Program-made: the position numbers and the translations under genes
Notes under the pieces: generated by a model
What the model saw: the letters and a program-made list of their open reading frames with translations, nothing else
What the model was told of the DNA's origin: nothing
The model's database searches: none
Shown: piece by piece, positions 27,148 to 35,598 of the stretch
Layout of the letters: every line of letters begins with the position of its first letter
Position numbering within the stretch: the first letter of the stretch is position 1
Assembly: GCA_023398165.1 (NCBI GenBank)
Contig: JAEWSQ010000007.1
Location: forward strand, 372,001-436,000
DNA from: Spirochaetota bacterium
GTDB lineage: Bacteria > Spirochaetota > Spirochaetia > Treponematales > Treponemataceae
Reading direction: 5' to 3'
Length of the DNA: 64,000 nucleotides

Positions 27148-27172
27148 GAGCCGCTTACTTTAAAAGCGGCTC
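27148..27172 (+). terminator. Hairpin terminator between the two FecR paralogues
   Basis: A perfect 9-bp stem (GAGCCGCTT / AAGCGGCTC) with a 7-nt loop just after the first FecR gene. The downstream tract is only moderately T-rich (TGTCAGTTTTAG), so termination may be partial. Confidence 0.6.
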
Positions 27173-27243
27173 TGTCAGTTTTAGATATTTAGCAACGCCC
27201 TTCTTCATCTGTTAGTACAGCGGATTTATTAGAGGTGGTTTAC

Positions 27244-30200
27244 ATGCAGAAAAAAGCGTATACTCAAGCACAATCAATTGACATAGCTGCTGTTTTGATT
27301 TGTTTTTCCGCATTTTTAGTATGCCTGTTTCTGTTTTTCCGCAATATTAATAAAGAACTTGTAAAAAATACAGAGGATAGAATTGCAGTAATTACATTTA
27401 AATACCGCTCTGCACAGAGAAAATTTTCAGACGGAGTTATCTGGGATAAACTGAGAAATAACTCAGCGCTGTATAATGGAGACACCATACGCACTGCTTC
27501 TGCATCCGAAGCAACCGTTTATTTTGAAAACGGGAGTGCACTGGATTTTCATGAAAACACTCTTGCACAAATATTTACAAAGAGAAAAGAAGGGTATGTA
27601 TCAATACAATTTACGCGGGGGAATCTTTCAATCAGTACCGGAAGTGATGATGAACGTGTTGTAGTTGAATCAAAACTTGGAACCGTCAGTGTTGAGTCAA
27701 AATCGAACCTCTCTATTTCTCTTAAAAACTCCGTTCAGAAAATTCAGGTTCTTGAGGGAAATGCGGAGATAAAATCAAATACCAGCACTGCAGTTTTAAC
27801 TTCCGGGGATGTAATAGAACTCTCAGAAGATCCTCTAGTCCTTGAACAGCCCTCTGTAATAATGGTAGAGCCTGTTCAGTACTACCGTGTTTTAAATCAT
27901 TCGGATTCTTTAACAAATATTGTTTTCACCTGGGAGACAAAAAACCGTACTGATGATGTGAAAATTTTATTAAATCTTTATACCGATAAGAGAAATACTC
28001 ATGAATACTCATCCTATGATGTGACAAATATCAGCGAAAAAGATATTGCGCTTCCAAATGGAATATTTTACTGGAAGCTTATTCCTATTGTAAACGGAAG
28101 CTCCGCAGGAACCAGGTACGACAGCGGCCAAGTTCTCATTCTTGATGCTCCTTCTCCTTCTGTTATTACGCCGAAAGACGGAACATTCTCTTTTGAAAAT
28201 GAAACACCCCAAATCCGGTTTTCATGGAAAGGAAATGACTGGGTATCACTGTATCAGGTGGAGGTGGCAGATAATAAAGATATGGTAAATCCGGTTGTTG
28301 TTAAGACCTCTCAATCTGAATCATGCTATGTAAGTACGGTTCCCGAAGGAATCTGGTACTGGAGAGTAATTCCGGTTTATGAAATTACACAAACTGATGC
28401 GGTGTACTCATCGGAAGTTAACTCATTTACTGTTGAGAAAATCATAACTAATAAAGAAGCGGTGATCGGTACAGTACAGAAAATACCCGCATCCCAAAGT
28501 AAAAGGGACGATGAAAAGATTCAAACCGATATTCCTTCTTCAGTATATTCTGCACCGGAAAAGCTTTCCAATAATGATTTCTCACAAGGCAGCGCAAAGT
28601 GGGAGTTCTGGCAAAATAAAGAAGACGGGGTTTCCTCAACTATAGATGTTTCAGCAGGTGTATTTGTATTAAAAGGCGGATCGAGAGGCGCAAATGAATG
28701 GAGTATAGGACTTGCTCAGAGTAAACTAAATCTTACACGGTATACAATGTATGAGCTTTCTTTTGATGCTTCTTCGACTAATGCAGATGACATTATTAGA
28801 GCCGGCCTTCAGGAATTCGGCAAGGATATTGACGGCGACGGAAATGCATATTCATTCTGGTCGGTCACAGAAATTCCATTGAGCACTTCGTTAAAAACAT
28901 ACAGAGTTACGTTAATTACCAAAGAGTATGATGATCCCGGAGGAGCTTTAGTATATAACCTCGGCCGTACTGCTTCGGGTACAATTACTATAGATAATGT
29001 ATCTCTCAAAGAAACAGGATCCTGGAGACGAACGGATGGGGAAATGATGTATGACGGCGATTTTAATTTTGGTTCCATTTTCTGGGAATACTATCAAAAT
29101 GAGGGGAATGCAAAATTGGATTTCTCGGAAAGAAATTTCAAGTTGACCGGCGGTTCCAGAGGTGTAAATCAGTGGGACATTGGAATTTCACAAAAAAACA
29201 TGAGCTTAACAAAAAATTCAATGTATGAGCTTATCTTTAAAGCCTCTTCGACTAATCCTGGAGACCGTATAAGAGCGGGTATCCGGGAATACGGTAAAGA
29301 TACTGACGGTGACGGTGATGCTTATACTCCCTGGGCCAGTGAAGAGTTTAATCTTACTTCTGAAGAAAAGACATATAAGGCAACGTTAATAACAAAACAT
29401 TTCGACAATTCTTCAGCAGCGGTTTTTTTCGTTCTTGGTAAAACACAAGGGAATATAATAATAGACAGTATTTCTTTTGAAAAAAAGGGTATATGGAAAA
29501 TGCAGGATGAGGAAGTGGTACATAACGGCAGCTTTGATTTCGGTTCCAATTTCTGGAACTTCGATCAATCTGAAGATGCCTCTTCAATACCAGATTTTAC
29601 TTCCGGCGCATTTATAGTAAGCGGCGGCGGTTCGAGAGGTTCAGACGAGTGGAATACTTGTCTGCGGCAGAGAAACTTACATTTGAAAAAATATACCATA
29701 TATGATCTTTCTTTTGATGCTTCTTCGACTAATGCTGAGGACAGTATTAGAGCCGGCCTTCAGGAGTATAATAAAGATATAGACGGCGACGGAAATGCAT
29801 GGACAATCTGGTCCAGTGAAAAAATTCAGCTGAGCACTAAAATGAAAAACTATGCTGTTAAGCTTATTGCAAAGGAGTATGATAATCCTGAAGGCTCTTT
29901 AATTTTTAATCTCGGCCGTACAACATCAGGAACAGTTATTATAGATAATATTTCCCTTAAAGAAGCGGGTATCTGGAAGAATCAGTCGAGTGAAATATTG
30001 TACAATGGAAATTTCGATCTTGGATCCAATTTCTGGAACTATAATCAAAATGAAGGAGCCGATGCTAAAATGGACTTCTCTTCCGGTGTATTTACCTTGA
30101 GCGGCGGTCCGAGAGGTGTTAATGATTGGAATATTGGAATGCAGCAAAGCAAATTGAACCTGACGCAATACTCAGTATATGAGCTGGTCTTTAAAGCTTC

Positions 30201-30927
30201 TTCGACTGATGCTGGAGATGTTATTAAAATCGGGCTTCAGGAATATGAAAAAGATATTGACGGCGATACGAGTAATTTTTCAGTATGGTCCAGTGAAGTA
30301 TTTAAGCTCGCAGGCGAATTAAAAACCTACAGGGCACGGCTGATTACCAGGGAATTTGATGACCCTCTCGGAGCGCTTTTCATTGCCCTCGGAGGTACAA
30401 AGGGTGTAATTAAAATTGATGCTGTTTCTCTTACGAAAACCGGCTCCTGGAAGCCCCGTCCGCCTGAAATACTATATAACGGTAATTTCGATCTCGGTTC
30501 TAATTTCTGGAATACCTATTCTGATCTTACAAAAACCGGAGGCATAGGAGATTTTTCAGATGGAAAATTTAGTTTACGGGAAAAAAACCGCGGTACGGAA
30601 ATCTGGAGTATTCAGCTTCATACAGATAGCCCGTCTGCATATAAAAAAGGTGTCAAGTATATGATTTCCTTTGAAGCTTCTTCTACTACGGATGATTCAA
30701 TAGAGTTAATTATAGGTGAAAACGGTGTAGATGTGAATGGGGATGGAAATGCCTACTCTAATTGGGAATCAAAGTTTTTTGATGTAACAAATACAATGAC
30801 GGTCTTCACATTACCATTTGAAATTAAGGGTAATTACAGTAATTCTTATGGACGTTTAAACTTCTGCATTGGAAATACCAAAGGTGTAATAACCATCGAT
30901 AATGTATCTATAAAACCGGCAGAATAA
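27244..30927 (+). CDS. FecR-domain membrane protein B with five CBM4/9-like repeats
   Basis: A 1227-residue paralogue of the preceding gene. The first ~400 residues (membrane helix, FecR domain, two Trp-containing domains) are closely similar, down to the KNTEDRIAVITFKYRSAQRK segment. The tail differs: after a short linker it has five tandem ~158-residue domains, each starting G(N/D/S)F-x-x-GS-x-FW and ending IDN(V/I)S-x-K, with internal YEL(S/V)F-x-ASST and GDGNAY-like segments. These match the CBM4/9 carbohydrate-binding fold (PF02018); the DIDGDGNAY loop could bind calcium. The start is ATG 27244, preceded by AGAGGTGG. The protein probably displays glycan-binding modules outside the inner membrane. 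The ligand is unknown. Confidence 0.78.
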   Translation: MQKKAYTQAQSIDIAAVLICFSAFLVCLFLFFRNINKELVKNTEDRIAVITFKYRSAQRKFSDGVIWDKLRNNSALYNGDTIRTASASEATVYFENGSALDFHENTLAQIFTKRKEGYVSIQFTRGNLSISTGSDDERVVVESKLGTVSVESKSNLSISLKNSVQKIQVLEGNAEIKSNTSTAVLTSGDVIELSEDPLVLEQPSVIMVEPVQYYRVLNHSDSLTNIVFTWETKNRTDDVKILLNLYTDKRNTHEYSSYDVTNISEKDIALPNGIFYWKLIPIVNGSSAGTRYDSGQVLILDAPSPSVITPKDGTFSFENETPQIRFSWKGNDWVSLYQVEVADNKDMVNPVVVKTSQSESCYVSTVPEGIWYWRVIPVYEITQTDAVYSSEVNSFTVEKIITNKEAVIGTVQKIPASQSKRDDEKIQTDIPSSVYSAPEKLSNNDFSQGSAKWEFWQNKEDGVSSTIDVSAGVFVLKGGSRGANEWSIGLAQSKLNLTRYTMYELSFDASSTNADDIIRAGLQEFGKDIDGDGNAYSFWSVTEIPLSTSLKTYRVTLITKEYDDPGGALVYNLGRTASGTITIDNVSLKETGSWRRTDGEMMYDGDFNFGSIFWEYYQNEGNAKLDFSERNFKLTGGSRGVNQWDIGISQKNMSLTKNSMYELIFKASSTNPGDRIRAGIREYGKDTDGDGDAYTPWASEEFNLTSEEKTYKATLITKHFDNSSAAVFFVLGKTQGNIIIDSISFEKKGIWKMQDEEVVHNGSFDFGSNFWNFDQSEDASSIPDFTSGAFIVSGGGSRGSDEWNTCLRQRNLHLKKYTIYDLSFDASSTNAEDSIRAGLQEYNKDIDGDGNAWTIWSSEKIQLSTKMKNYAVKLIAKEYDNPEGSLIFNLGRTTSGTVIIDNISLKEAGIWKNQSSEILYNGNFDLGSNFWNYNQNEGADAKMDFSSGVFTLSGGPRGVNDWNIGMQQSKLNLTQYSVYELVFKASSTDAGDVIKIGLQEYEKDIDGDTSNFSVWSSEVFKLAGELKTYRARLITREFDDPLGALFIALGGTKGVIKIDAVSLTKTGSWKPRPPEILYNGNFDLGSNFWNTYSDLTKTGGIGDFSDGKFSLREKNRGTEIWSIQLHTDSPSAYKKGVKYMISFEASSTTDDSIELIIGENGVDVNGDGNAYSNWESKFFDVTNTMTVFTLPFEIKGNYSNSYGRLNFCIGNTKGVITIDNVSIKPAE
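28564..30924 (+). repeat. Five tandem ~475-bp coding repeats (CBM4/9-like modules)
   Basis: Units begin near 28567, 29053, 29524, 30005 and 30478, giving periods of about 471-486 bp. Units 1-4 are clearly related at protein level; unit 5 is the most divergent (DSPSAYKKGVKYMISFEASS). Units 3, 4 and 5 share GSNFWN. The array could change in copy number by recombination. Confidence 0.85.
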
Positions 30928-30954
30928 AAGAAACGGTATTTTTACATGCTGAAT

Positions 30955-33900
30955 TTACATGTATAACTTTATAGTGCTTCCGTTCTGCCCTTTTGTTACA
31001 ACTATTTGAGACCGTATTCTTGATTGTAAATCCCCTACGTGAGAAATGATTCCCACCATTCTTTTCTCGCGTATTTCATCAAGGATAGAAAGGGCTTTTT
31101 CCAGGGATGCATCATCGAGAGAACCGAAACCTTCGTCTATAAAAAGGGAGTCAAGACTTATGCCTCCTGCTTTGGACTGAACGACATCGGTAAGGGCCAG
31201 GGCAAGACTGATCGATGCCATGAATGTTTCGCCCCCTGAGAGAGTTGCACAGGGTCTTTTCTTCCCGGTGAAAGAATCAAAGATTTCAAGATCAAGACCT
31301 TTTATTTTATCTCTGCCGCCTTCTTCTTCAGTCTTCACGAGAAACGTATACCTGCCGTCAGATATTCTCTGGAGACGCTTGCTTGCATATTGCGTTATCT
31401 CCTCAAGATAGAGTCCCAATACCCAGGCATCAAGCGGTATTTTTTTCGGATTCTGGCTGCTTAAGAGCATATTGAGTTTCAAATACTTCCCGCCTGTTTC
31501 CTGCATTGTCAGTAATTCCTGATTGTATAGTTCAATCTGTTGTCTGGTGTTCTCGAGCGCTGCATAGCGGTGCTGTTTTTCCTCAAGCACTTTTTCAAGT
31601 TCATCAATTCTGTTTTTAAGATCATTATACTTTTTATTACACAAATCTGTCTGGTTTTGAATGCTGCTGTAGGTGTAAGGATACTTTTGTTTACTGGTTT
31701 CTATGAGGGATGCAAGGGAAATAGTTTCTTCATTCCATGCTGCTATGTTTTTTTCAAGGTCGGCAATCATTTTCTCTTCAAGATACGCATTCATTGCCTC
31801 TTCTTCTGTTTTAAAATCTGTCTGCCGCAGGGATCTTTCCAGTTTGGCAGATTCTTCATTTTTTTCAGTAAGGCTGATGCTTAATGCTGCTTCGATTTCC
31901 TTTTTTTGAGTTTCAAGAACGGTCATTTTTTCTTCCGATTCTTTTAATTTCTGTTTGAAAGCGGTAATTTTTCTGCTGTAATCACTGCTGAGCTCTTTAA
32001 GTATGCCGGTAATTCCCGGGGGAAAAGAAATTATACTACTATCTTCCATCTGAGGAACGGTTTTTTGCAGTAACTCTTTATGGGCTTTAATTCTTTTTTC
32101 AAAAGATTCTATACACCGTCTTTCATCCTGCTCAATAAGTCCGAGCTTTTTTTCTATACCGTTACAATCCGATATGAGAAGCGAGATCTGATTATGTAGA
32201 AGCTGCAGTTTTTTTTCCAGCACATCTATTTGCGTTTCAGCTTTTTTTTGAATTGCTATAAGAGAATTGCATTCATCAAGCTGCTGCCTGATGGTTTCTT
32301 TTTTTTCTTCTGATTCAGCTTTAGATAGCTCCGTATGAATTTGGGATGCGTTATTTTTCAGCGATTGTATTTGTCCCGAATAATTCCATATACGCGACTG
32401 CATATGGGATAAATCATTCCGGGCGCTGTTTATTACCGTTTTCCGGGCTTCAATTTTTTGTTCAAGATCACTAGTGTTTTCTTGTTTTTGTGCTTTACCG
32501 GGATGGTGAACAGAGCCGCAGACAGGACATGGTTTTCCTTCTTCCAGTTTCTGTGCGATCAGCGAGGCCTGATTAACCATACGAAGCGTATCTAATGCAG
32601 TTTCAAAATCTTCAAGACTCTTTTCTGCAGTAGTAATAGATTCTAATACTCTTGCGGCAGATTCCTGTTCGGCAGTATATGTTTTCTCAAGTTCAAAAAG
32701 ATCAGTAATGTATTTTTCTTTTAAGACAATTTGAGTGTATTCTTCATTTACGGCACTGAATTTTTTTTCAAGTTCCAGCTTCTGGTCCATGGTTGAACTG
32801 TACTGTTTTGCAGTTTCACTGTAAGCTTTTTTTTGTTCATCCGCAGCAGCTAATTCTTTTTGCAGTTCCTCAAGCGATTGCACTTTTTTTTGCAATAAAA
32901 CTTCTTCTTTACTCCTGGTGCCTCTCAATTCTCTGTACTTTAAAGCTGCTTCTGCAGCCTCTTCAATATCAATTACTGCAAAATTAATAGTCTGTACATC
33001 TGTTTCAAGACTCTCAAAATCTGCTTTCCGGCCGGAAAGGGCAGTGTGCTCCTCATGTGCTGATGCGTATTGCTCTTCTATATGCAATAACCTTGTTTCA
33101 TTTTCGGTAAATTTTTTTTGAGCATGGGCTGAGCTTTGTATTTCTGCCTGAAGGAGCAGAGCCTGCCTTGCTTTTTTAACACGTTCCGTTGACTGTTCTA
33201 TTTCATGCTTATTACTAATAAGAATTTCATGTTTTTTTTCATATTCTTTTCTGCTCTCAATTTCTGAAAGTATGGTTTCATTTTTCTGTTTCTCTTCAAC
33301 AGTGCTGTTAAACTCCTCAGTAAATCTGATTTTCTGTTGTTTTAATTCACTAATTTCTTTTTGTAAAGTACCCTCAAGAAATTGTTCATCTGAGCTGATT
33401 GAGTGTTTTAAATCCTCAATTCTTTGTGAAAGCGAGTTAATATCAGAAGAGAATATTGAACTTTTATTTTTCACTGCTTCAATAATAGAAGAGAACAGTC
33501 CGATGGGGAAGAGTTTACTTAATGCGTCTTTTCTGTCGCCTGAGTTAAGCTTTAGAAAATCGGCGAATTCTCCCTGCGGTAAAAGTACTATTCTTGAAAA
33601 CTCATCGCAGTTCAGCCCCACTAGGTTTTCAATCTTCTCCTTAATGCTGTCAGACGAATCGGCAATGATTGTCCATTCTTCTTTTCCGGTAAAATCGAGT
33701 TCGTTTAGCTTTTCAATTTTTTTGTAAAATACAGGATCCGCTGTTTTATATCCGGTTGTTCCGTCACGCTTAGTATACTGCACCGGAAGACATCGGTAAA
33801 TTTTATATCTATCCTGATTGACGGAGAATACAAGGCTGACCGAGGCTTCTTCGCCGCTGTTTGAAAAATCGGACCGGAATCGCCTTATTTCCAAGCTGCT

Positions 33901-34074
33901 TCTTGAACCCGGAAGTTTCCCGTAGAGGGCAAAAACTACTGAATCAAAAATAGTCGTCTTACCTGAACCTGTATTACCGCTTATAAGGAAAATATCGGAA
34001 AGACTTGAAAAATCAATGCCGGTTTCCCCGTTAAAGGCGCCTATATTTTTCATGGATAAATATATCAGCTTCAT
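30955..34074 (-). CDS. sbcC: SbcC, ATPase subunit of the SbcCD nuclease
   Basis: A 1039-residue SMC/Rad50-like protein. Walker A is LISGNTGSGKTTIFD near residue 32. Long coiled-coil arms flank a zinc hook CPVCGSVHHPG near residue 520, and the C-terminal half has the signature LSGGETFMASISLALAL and Walker B DSLFIDEGFGSLD. With SbcD it cuts DNA hairpins and protein-blocked ends. Full length for the family. It follows sbcD with a 4-nt overlap and converges on the FecR gene with 27 bp between them. Confidence 0.95.
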   Translation of the reverse strand: MKLIYLSMKNIGAFNGETGIDFSSLSDIFLISGNTGSGKTTIFDSVVFALYGKLPGSRSSLEIRRFRSDFSNSGEEASVSLVFSVNQDRYKIYRCLPVQYTKRDGTTGYKTADPVFYKKIEKLNELDFTGKEEWTIIADSSDSIKEKIENLVGLNCDEFSRIVLLPQGEFADFLKLNSGDRKDALSKLFPIGLFSSIIEAVKNKSSIFSSDINSLSQRIEDLKHSISSDEQFLEGTLQKEISELKQQKIRFTEEFNSTVEEKQKNETILSEIESRKEYEKKHEILISNKHEIEQSTERVKKARQALLLQAEIQSSAHAQKKFTENETRLLHIEEQYASAHEEHTALSGRKADFESLETDVQTINFAVIDIEEAAEAALKYRELRGTRSKEEVLLQKKVQSLEELQKELAAADEQKKAYSETAKQYSSTMDQKLELEKKFSAVNEEYTQIVLKEKYITDLFELEKTYTAEQESAARVLESITTAEKSLEDFETALDTLRMVNQASLIAQKLEEGKPCPVCGSVHHPGKAQKQENTSDLEQKIEARKTVINSARNDLSHMQSRIWNYSGQIQSLKNNASQIHTELSKAESEEKKETIRQQLDECNSLIAIQKKAETQIDVLEKKLQLLHNQISLLISDCNGIEKKLGLIEQDERRCIESFEKRIKAHKELLQKTVPQMEDSSIISFPPGITGILKELSSDYSRKITAFKQKLKESEEKMTVLETQKKEIEAALSISLTEKNEESAKLERSLRQTDFKTEEEAMNAYLEEKMIADLEKNIAAWNEETISLASLIETSKQKYPYTYSSIQNQTDLCNKKYNDLKNRIDELEKVLEEKQHRYAALENTRQQIELYNQELLTMQETGGKYLKLNMLLSSQNPKKIPLDAWVLGLYLEEITQYASKRLQRISDGRYTFLVKTEEEGGRDKIKGLDLEIFDSFTGKKRPCATLSGGETFMASISLALALTDVVQSKAGGISLDSLFIDEGFGSLDDASLEKALSILDEIREKRMVGIISHVGDLQSRIRSQIVVTKGQNGSTIKLYM

Positions 34075-35333
34075 AGTTCTTTTTCCTTTTGTTCAGTTTC
34101 TTTGGCAATTTCCAGAAAAAGATCCAGAAGCTGCGAGATTACATCAGTACTCTCAGGTTCCGGATATATATCGCGGACAAAGGCTTCAAAAACAGCATCA
34201 AGGGCTTTCCCTCCGTCAAGTGCGGTTTTCCTGCCCTCGCTCATGGCTGATAATTGATTGTGATTGCCGTCAAGCGCTTCACCCTGCCGTATCGAAAGAA
34301 GATTCTTAAACTTTGTTTTCAAAAGCAGCATAGGGCTTTCTATCAGACAGTCTCCGGTGAGGTTTATTTCCAAATAATCATCTTTAAAATTGTCAAACCG
34401 GGTACCGCTGTAAAAATCATTGAATTCCCCTTTGAGTCTGCTTGCGTTATGAAGGGGAATAACAGGAATAGTTTCGATTTCGAAAGGCGCAAGAGGCATA
34501 AGACCTCCATCTGCTGAGGCACTGGTGCAGTCAAATGAGGCATGTAAAAATGACTTGATTATTCCTGCTTCTGAGAATGAATATGCTAAAGGGGACCCCG
34601 CATAGTATGCTCTACTACCTGCTTTTTGAGGCTTATGAATATGACCCAAAGCGGTATAGCTGAAGAAGTCAAACAGCTGTGCGCTGACAATTTCTGCAGT
34701 CCCCAGAAAGGCACGCTCGGAATCACTGGTTTGTGAGCCCAGTGTGAAAACATGAGCCGAAACTATACAGGGTAAGGCTCCTTTTTCCGGGACTATTTCA
34801 TCGTTGTATACCTTTTCTATATTTTGAATAACCGATTTCAATATTTCATTCTGAGTGTATAGAGACCTGCTGGTGTCTTCATCACCGCCTGAATAAAAGG
34901 AAGGACTTAAAAACGGTATTTGAAACACGCCCAGTTTTTCTTCCCCTTTTTCGAGTATGGTAAAAGAACGCGTGTCCCGGGGGGTTGTTGCTATATGAAT
35001 GTTCTGTCCTGAAAGAATTCTTGATGCATATGATAATCTCTGTGCTGAGTCATGATTTCCCGGGATTATAAAAATATGGAGGGAAGGATGTGATTTACGG
35101 AGACTGGTCAGAAATTCGTCAAAAAGTTCAACGGCTTCAGGAGGCGGAATCGAGCGGTCATAAATATCGCCTGAAATGATGAGAGCCGAATAGAAAAAAT
35201 CCCTTTCTTCCAAGTCTTTTTTGCAGACTTCGGTCAGCAGCTGGTTTAAAACATGCTTTTGATCCTGTAAAAGTGATAATTCAAAGATTATTTTACCAAG
35301 ATGAAGGTCTGCTGTATGAAGAATATGTATCAT
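34071..35333 (-). CDS. sbcD: SbcD, nuclease subunit of SbcCD
   Basis: A 420-residue Mre11-type metallophosphoesterase. Motifs: HTADLHLGK at the N-terminus, ISGDIYDRSIP, IIPGNHDSAQR, and later SAHVF and ALGHIHKPQ, which hold the two metal ions. It provides the endo- and exonuclease activity driven by SbcC. The ATG lacks a ribosome site; a TATACT box lies 9 nt upstream (minus strand), another near-leaderless start. First gene of sbcDC. Confidence 0.94.
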   Translation of the reverse strand: MIHILHTADLHLGKIIFELSLLQDQKHVLNQLLTEVCKKDLEERDFFYSALIISGDIYDRSIPPPEAVELFDEFLTSLRKSHPSLHIFIIPGNHDSAQRLSYASRILSGQNIHIATTPRDTRSFTILEKGEEKLGVFQIPFLSPSFYSGGDEDTSRSLYTQNEILKSVIQNIEKVYNDEIVPEKGALPCIVSAHVFTLGSQTSDSERAFLGTAEIVSAQLFDFFSYTALGHIHKPQKAGSRAYYAGSPLAYSFSEAGIIKSFLHASFDCTSASADGGLMPLAPFEIETIPVIPLHNASRLKGEFNDFYSGTRFDNFKDDYLEINLTGDCLIESPMLLLKTKFKNLLSIRQGEALDGNHNQLSAMSEGRKTALDGGKALDAVFEAFVRDIYPEPESTDVISQLLDLFLEIAKETEQKEKEL

Positions 35334-35371
35334 TGAAGTTTAAGTATACCATTATACCAGCAATAAATCGA

Positions 35372-35508
35372 GCCACTTTCAAAAGTCTGTTAATTTTCTC
35401 AAGTGGCTTTACAGAATTTTTATAACTCCTTTTGATATAATTAGTTGTAAAAATTCTGTCGCTACATTAAAGTAGCAATTTCAAAACTCGTCTGACTTTT
35501 GAAATTGC
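35372..35508. repeat. Cluster of four nested inverted repeats between sbcD and valS
   Basis: The 265-bp sbcD-valS gap holds four inverted repeats in a row. First, GCCACTT / AAGTGGC at 35372-35407. Second, 17-bp arms with one mismatch at 35411-35427 and 35443-35459 (core ACAGAATTTTTA). Third, GCTAC / GTAGC at 35461-35476. Fourth, a 34-bp palindromic unit with 12-bp arms (GCAATTTCAAAA) at 35475-35508. The last is identical, in reverse orientation, to 55851-55884. No ORF runs through. It could be a bidirectional terminator or a dispersed palindromic element. Confidence 0.8.
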
Positions 35509-35598
35509 CTCAATCCATTATTTTTAAGCCATTGAATATCATAAAAAAAAACAGTAATATGAACGGCAGCACAGAATTTGTTCTATTGAGGTGAAGAA

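Noticed and set aside
25011..30927. FecR genes as part of an iron-uptake FecI/FecR/FecA system
   Set aside because: No sigma factor or TonB receptor is present and the domain order (membrane helix first, sugar-binding tails) differs.
35334..35598. T-box riboswitch or other leader before valS
   Set aside because: The region holds simple inverted repeats but no T-box-like conserved sequence or specifier loop that I could recognise.
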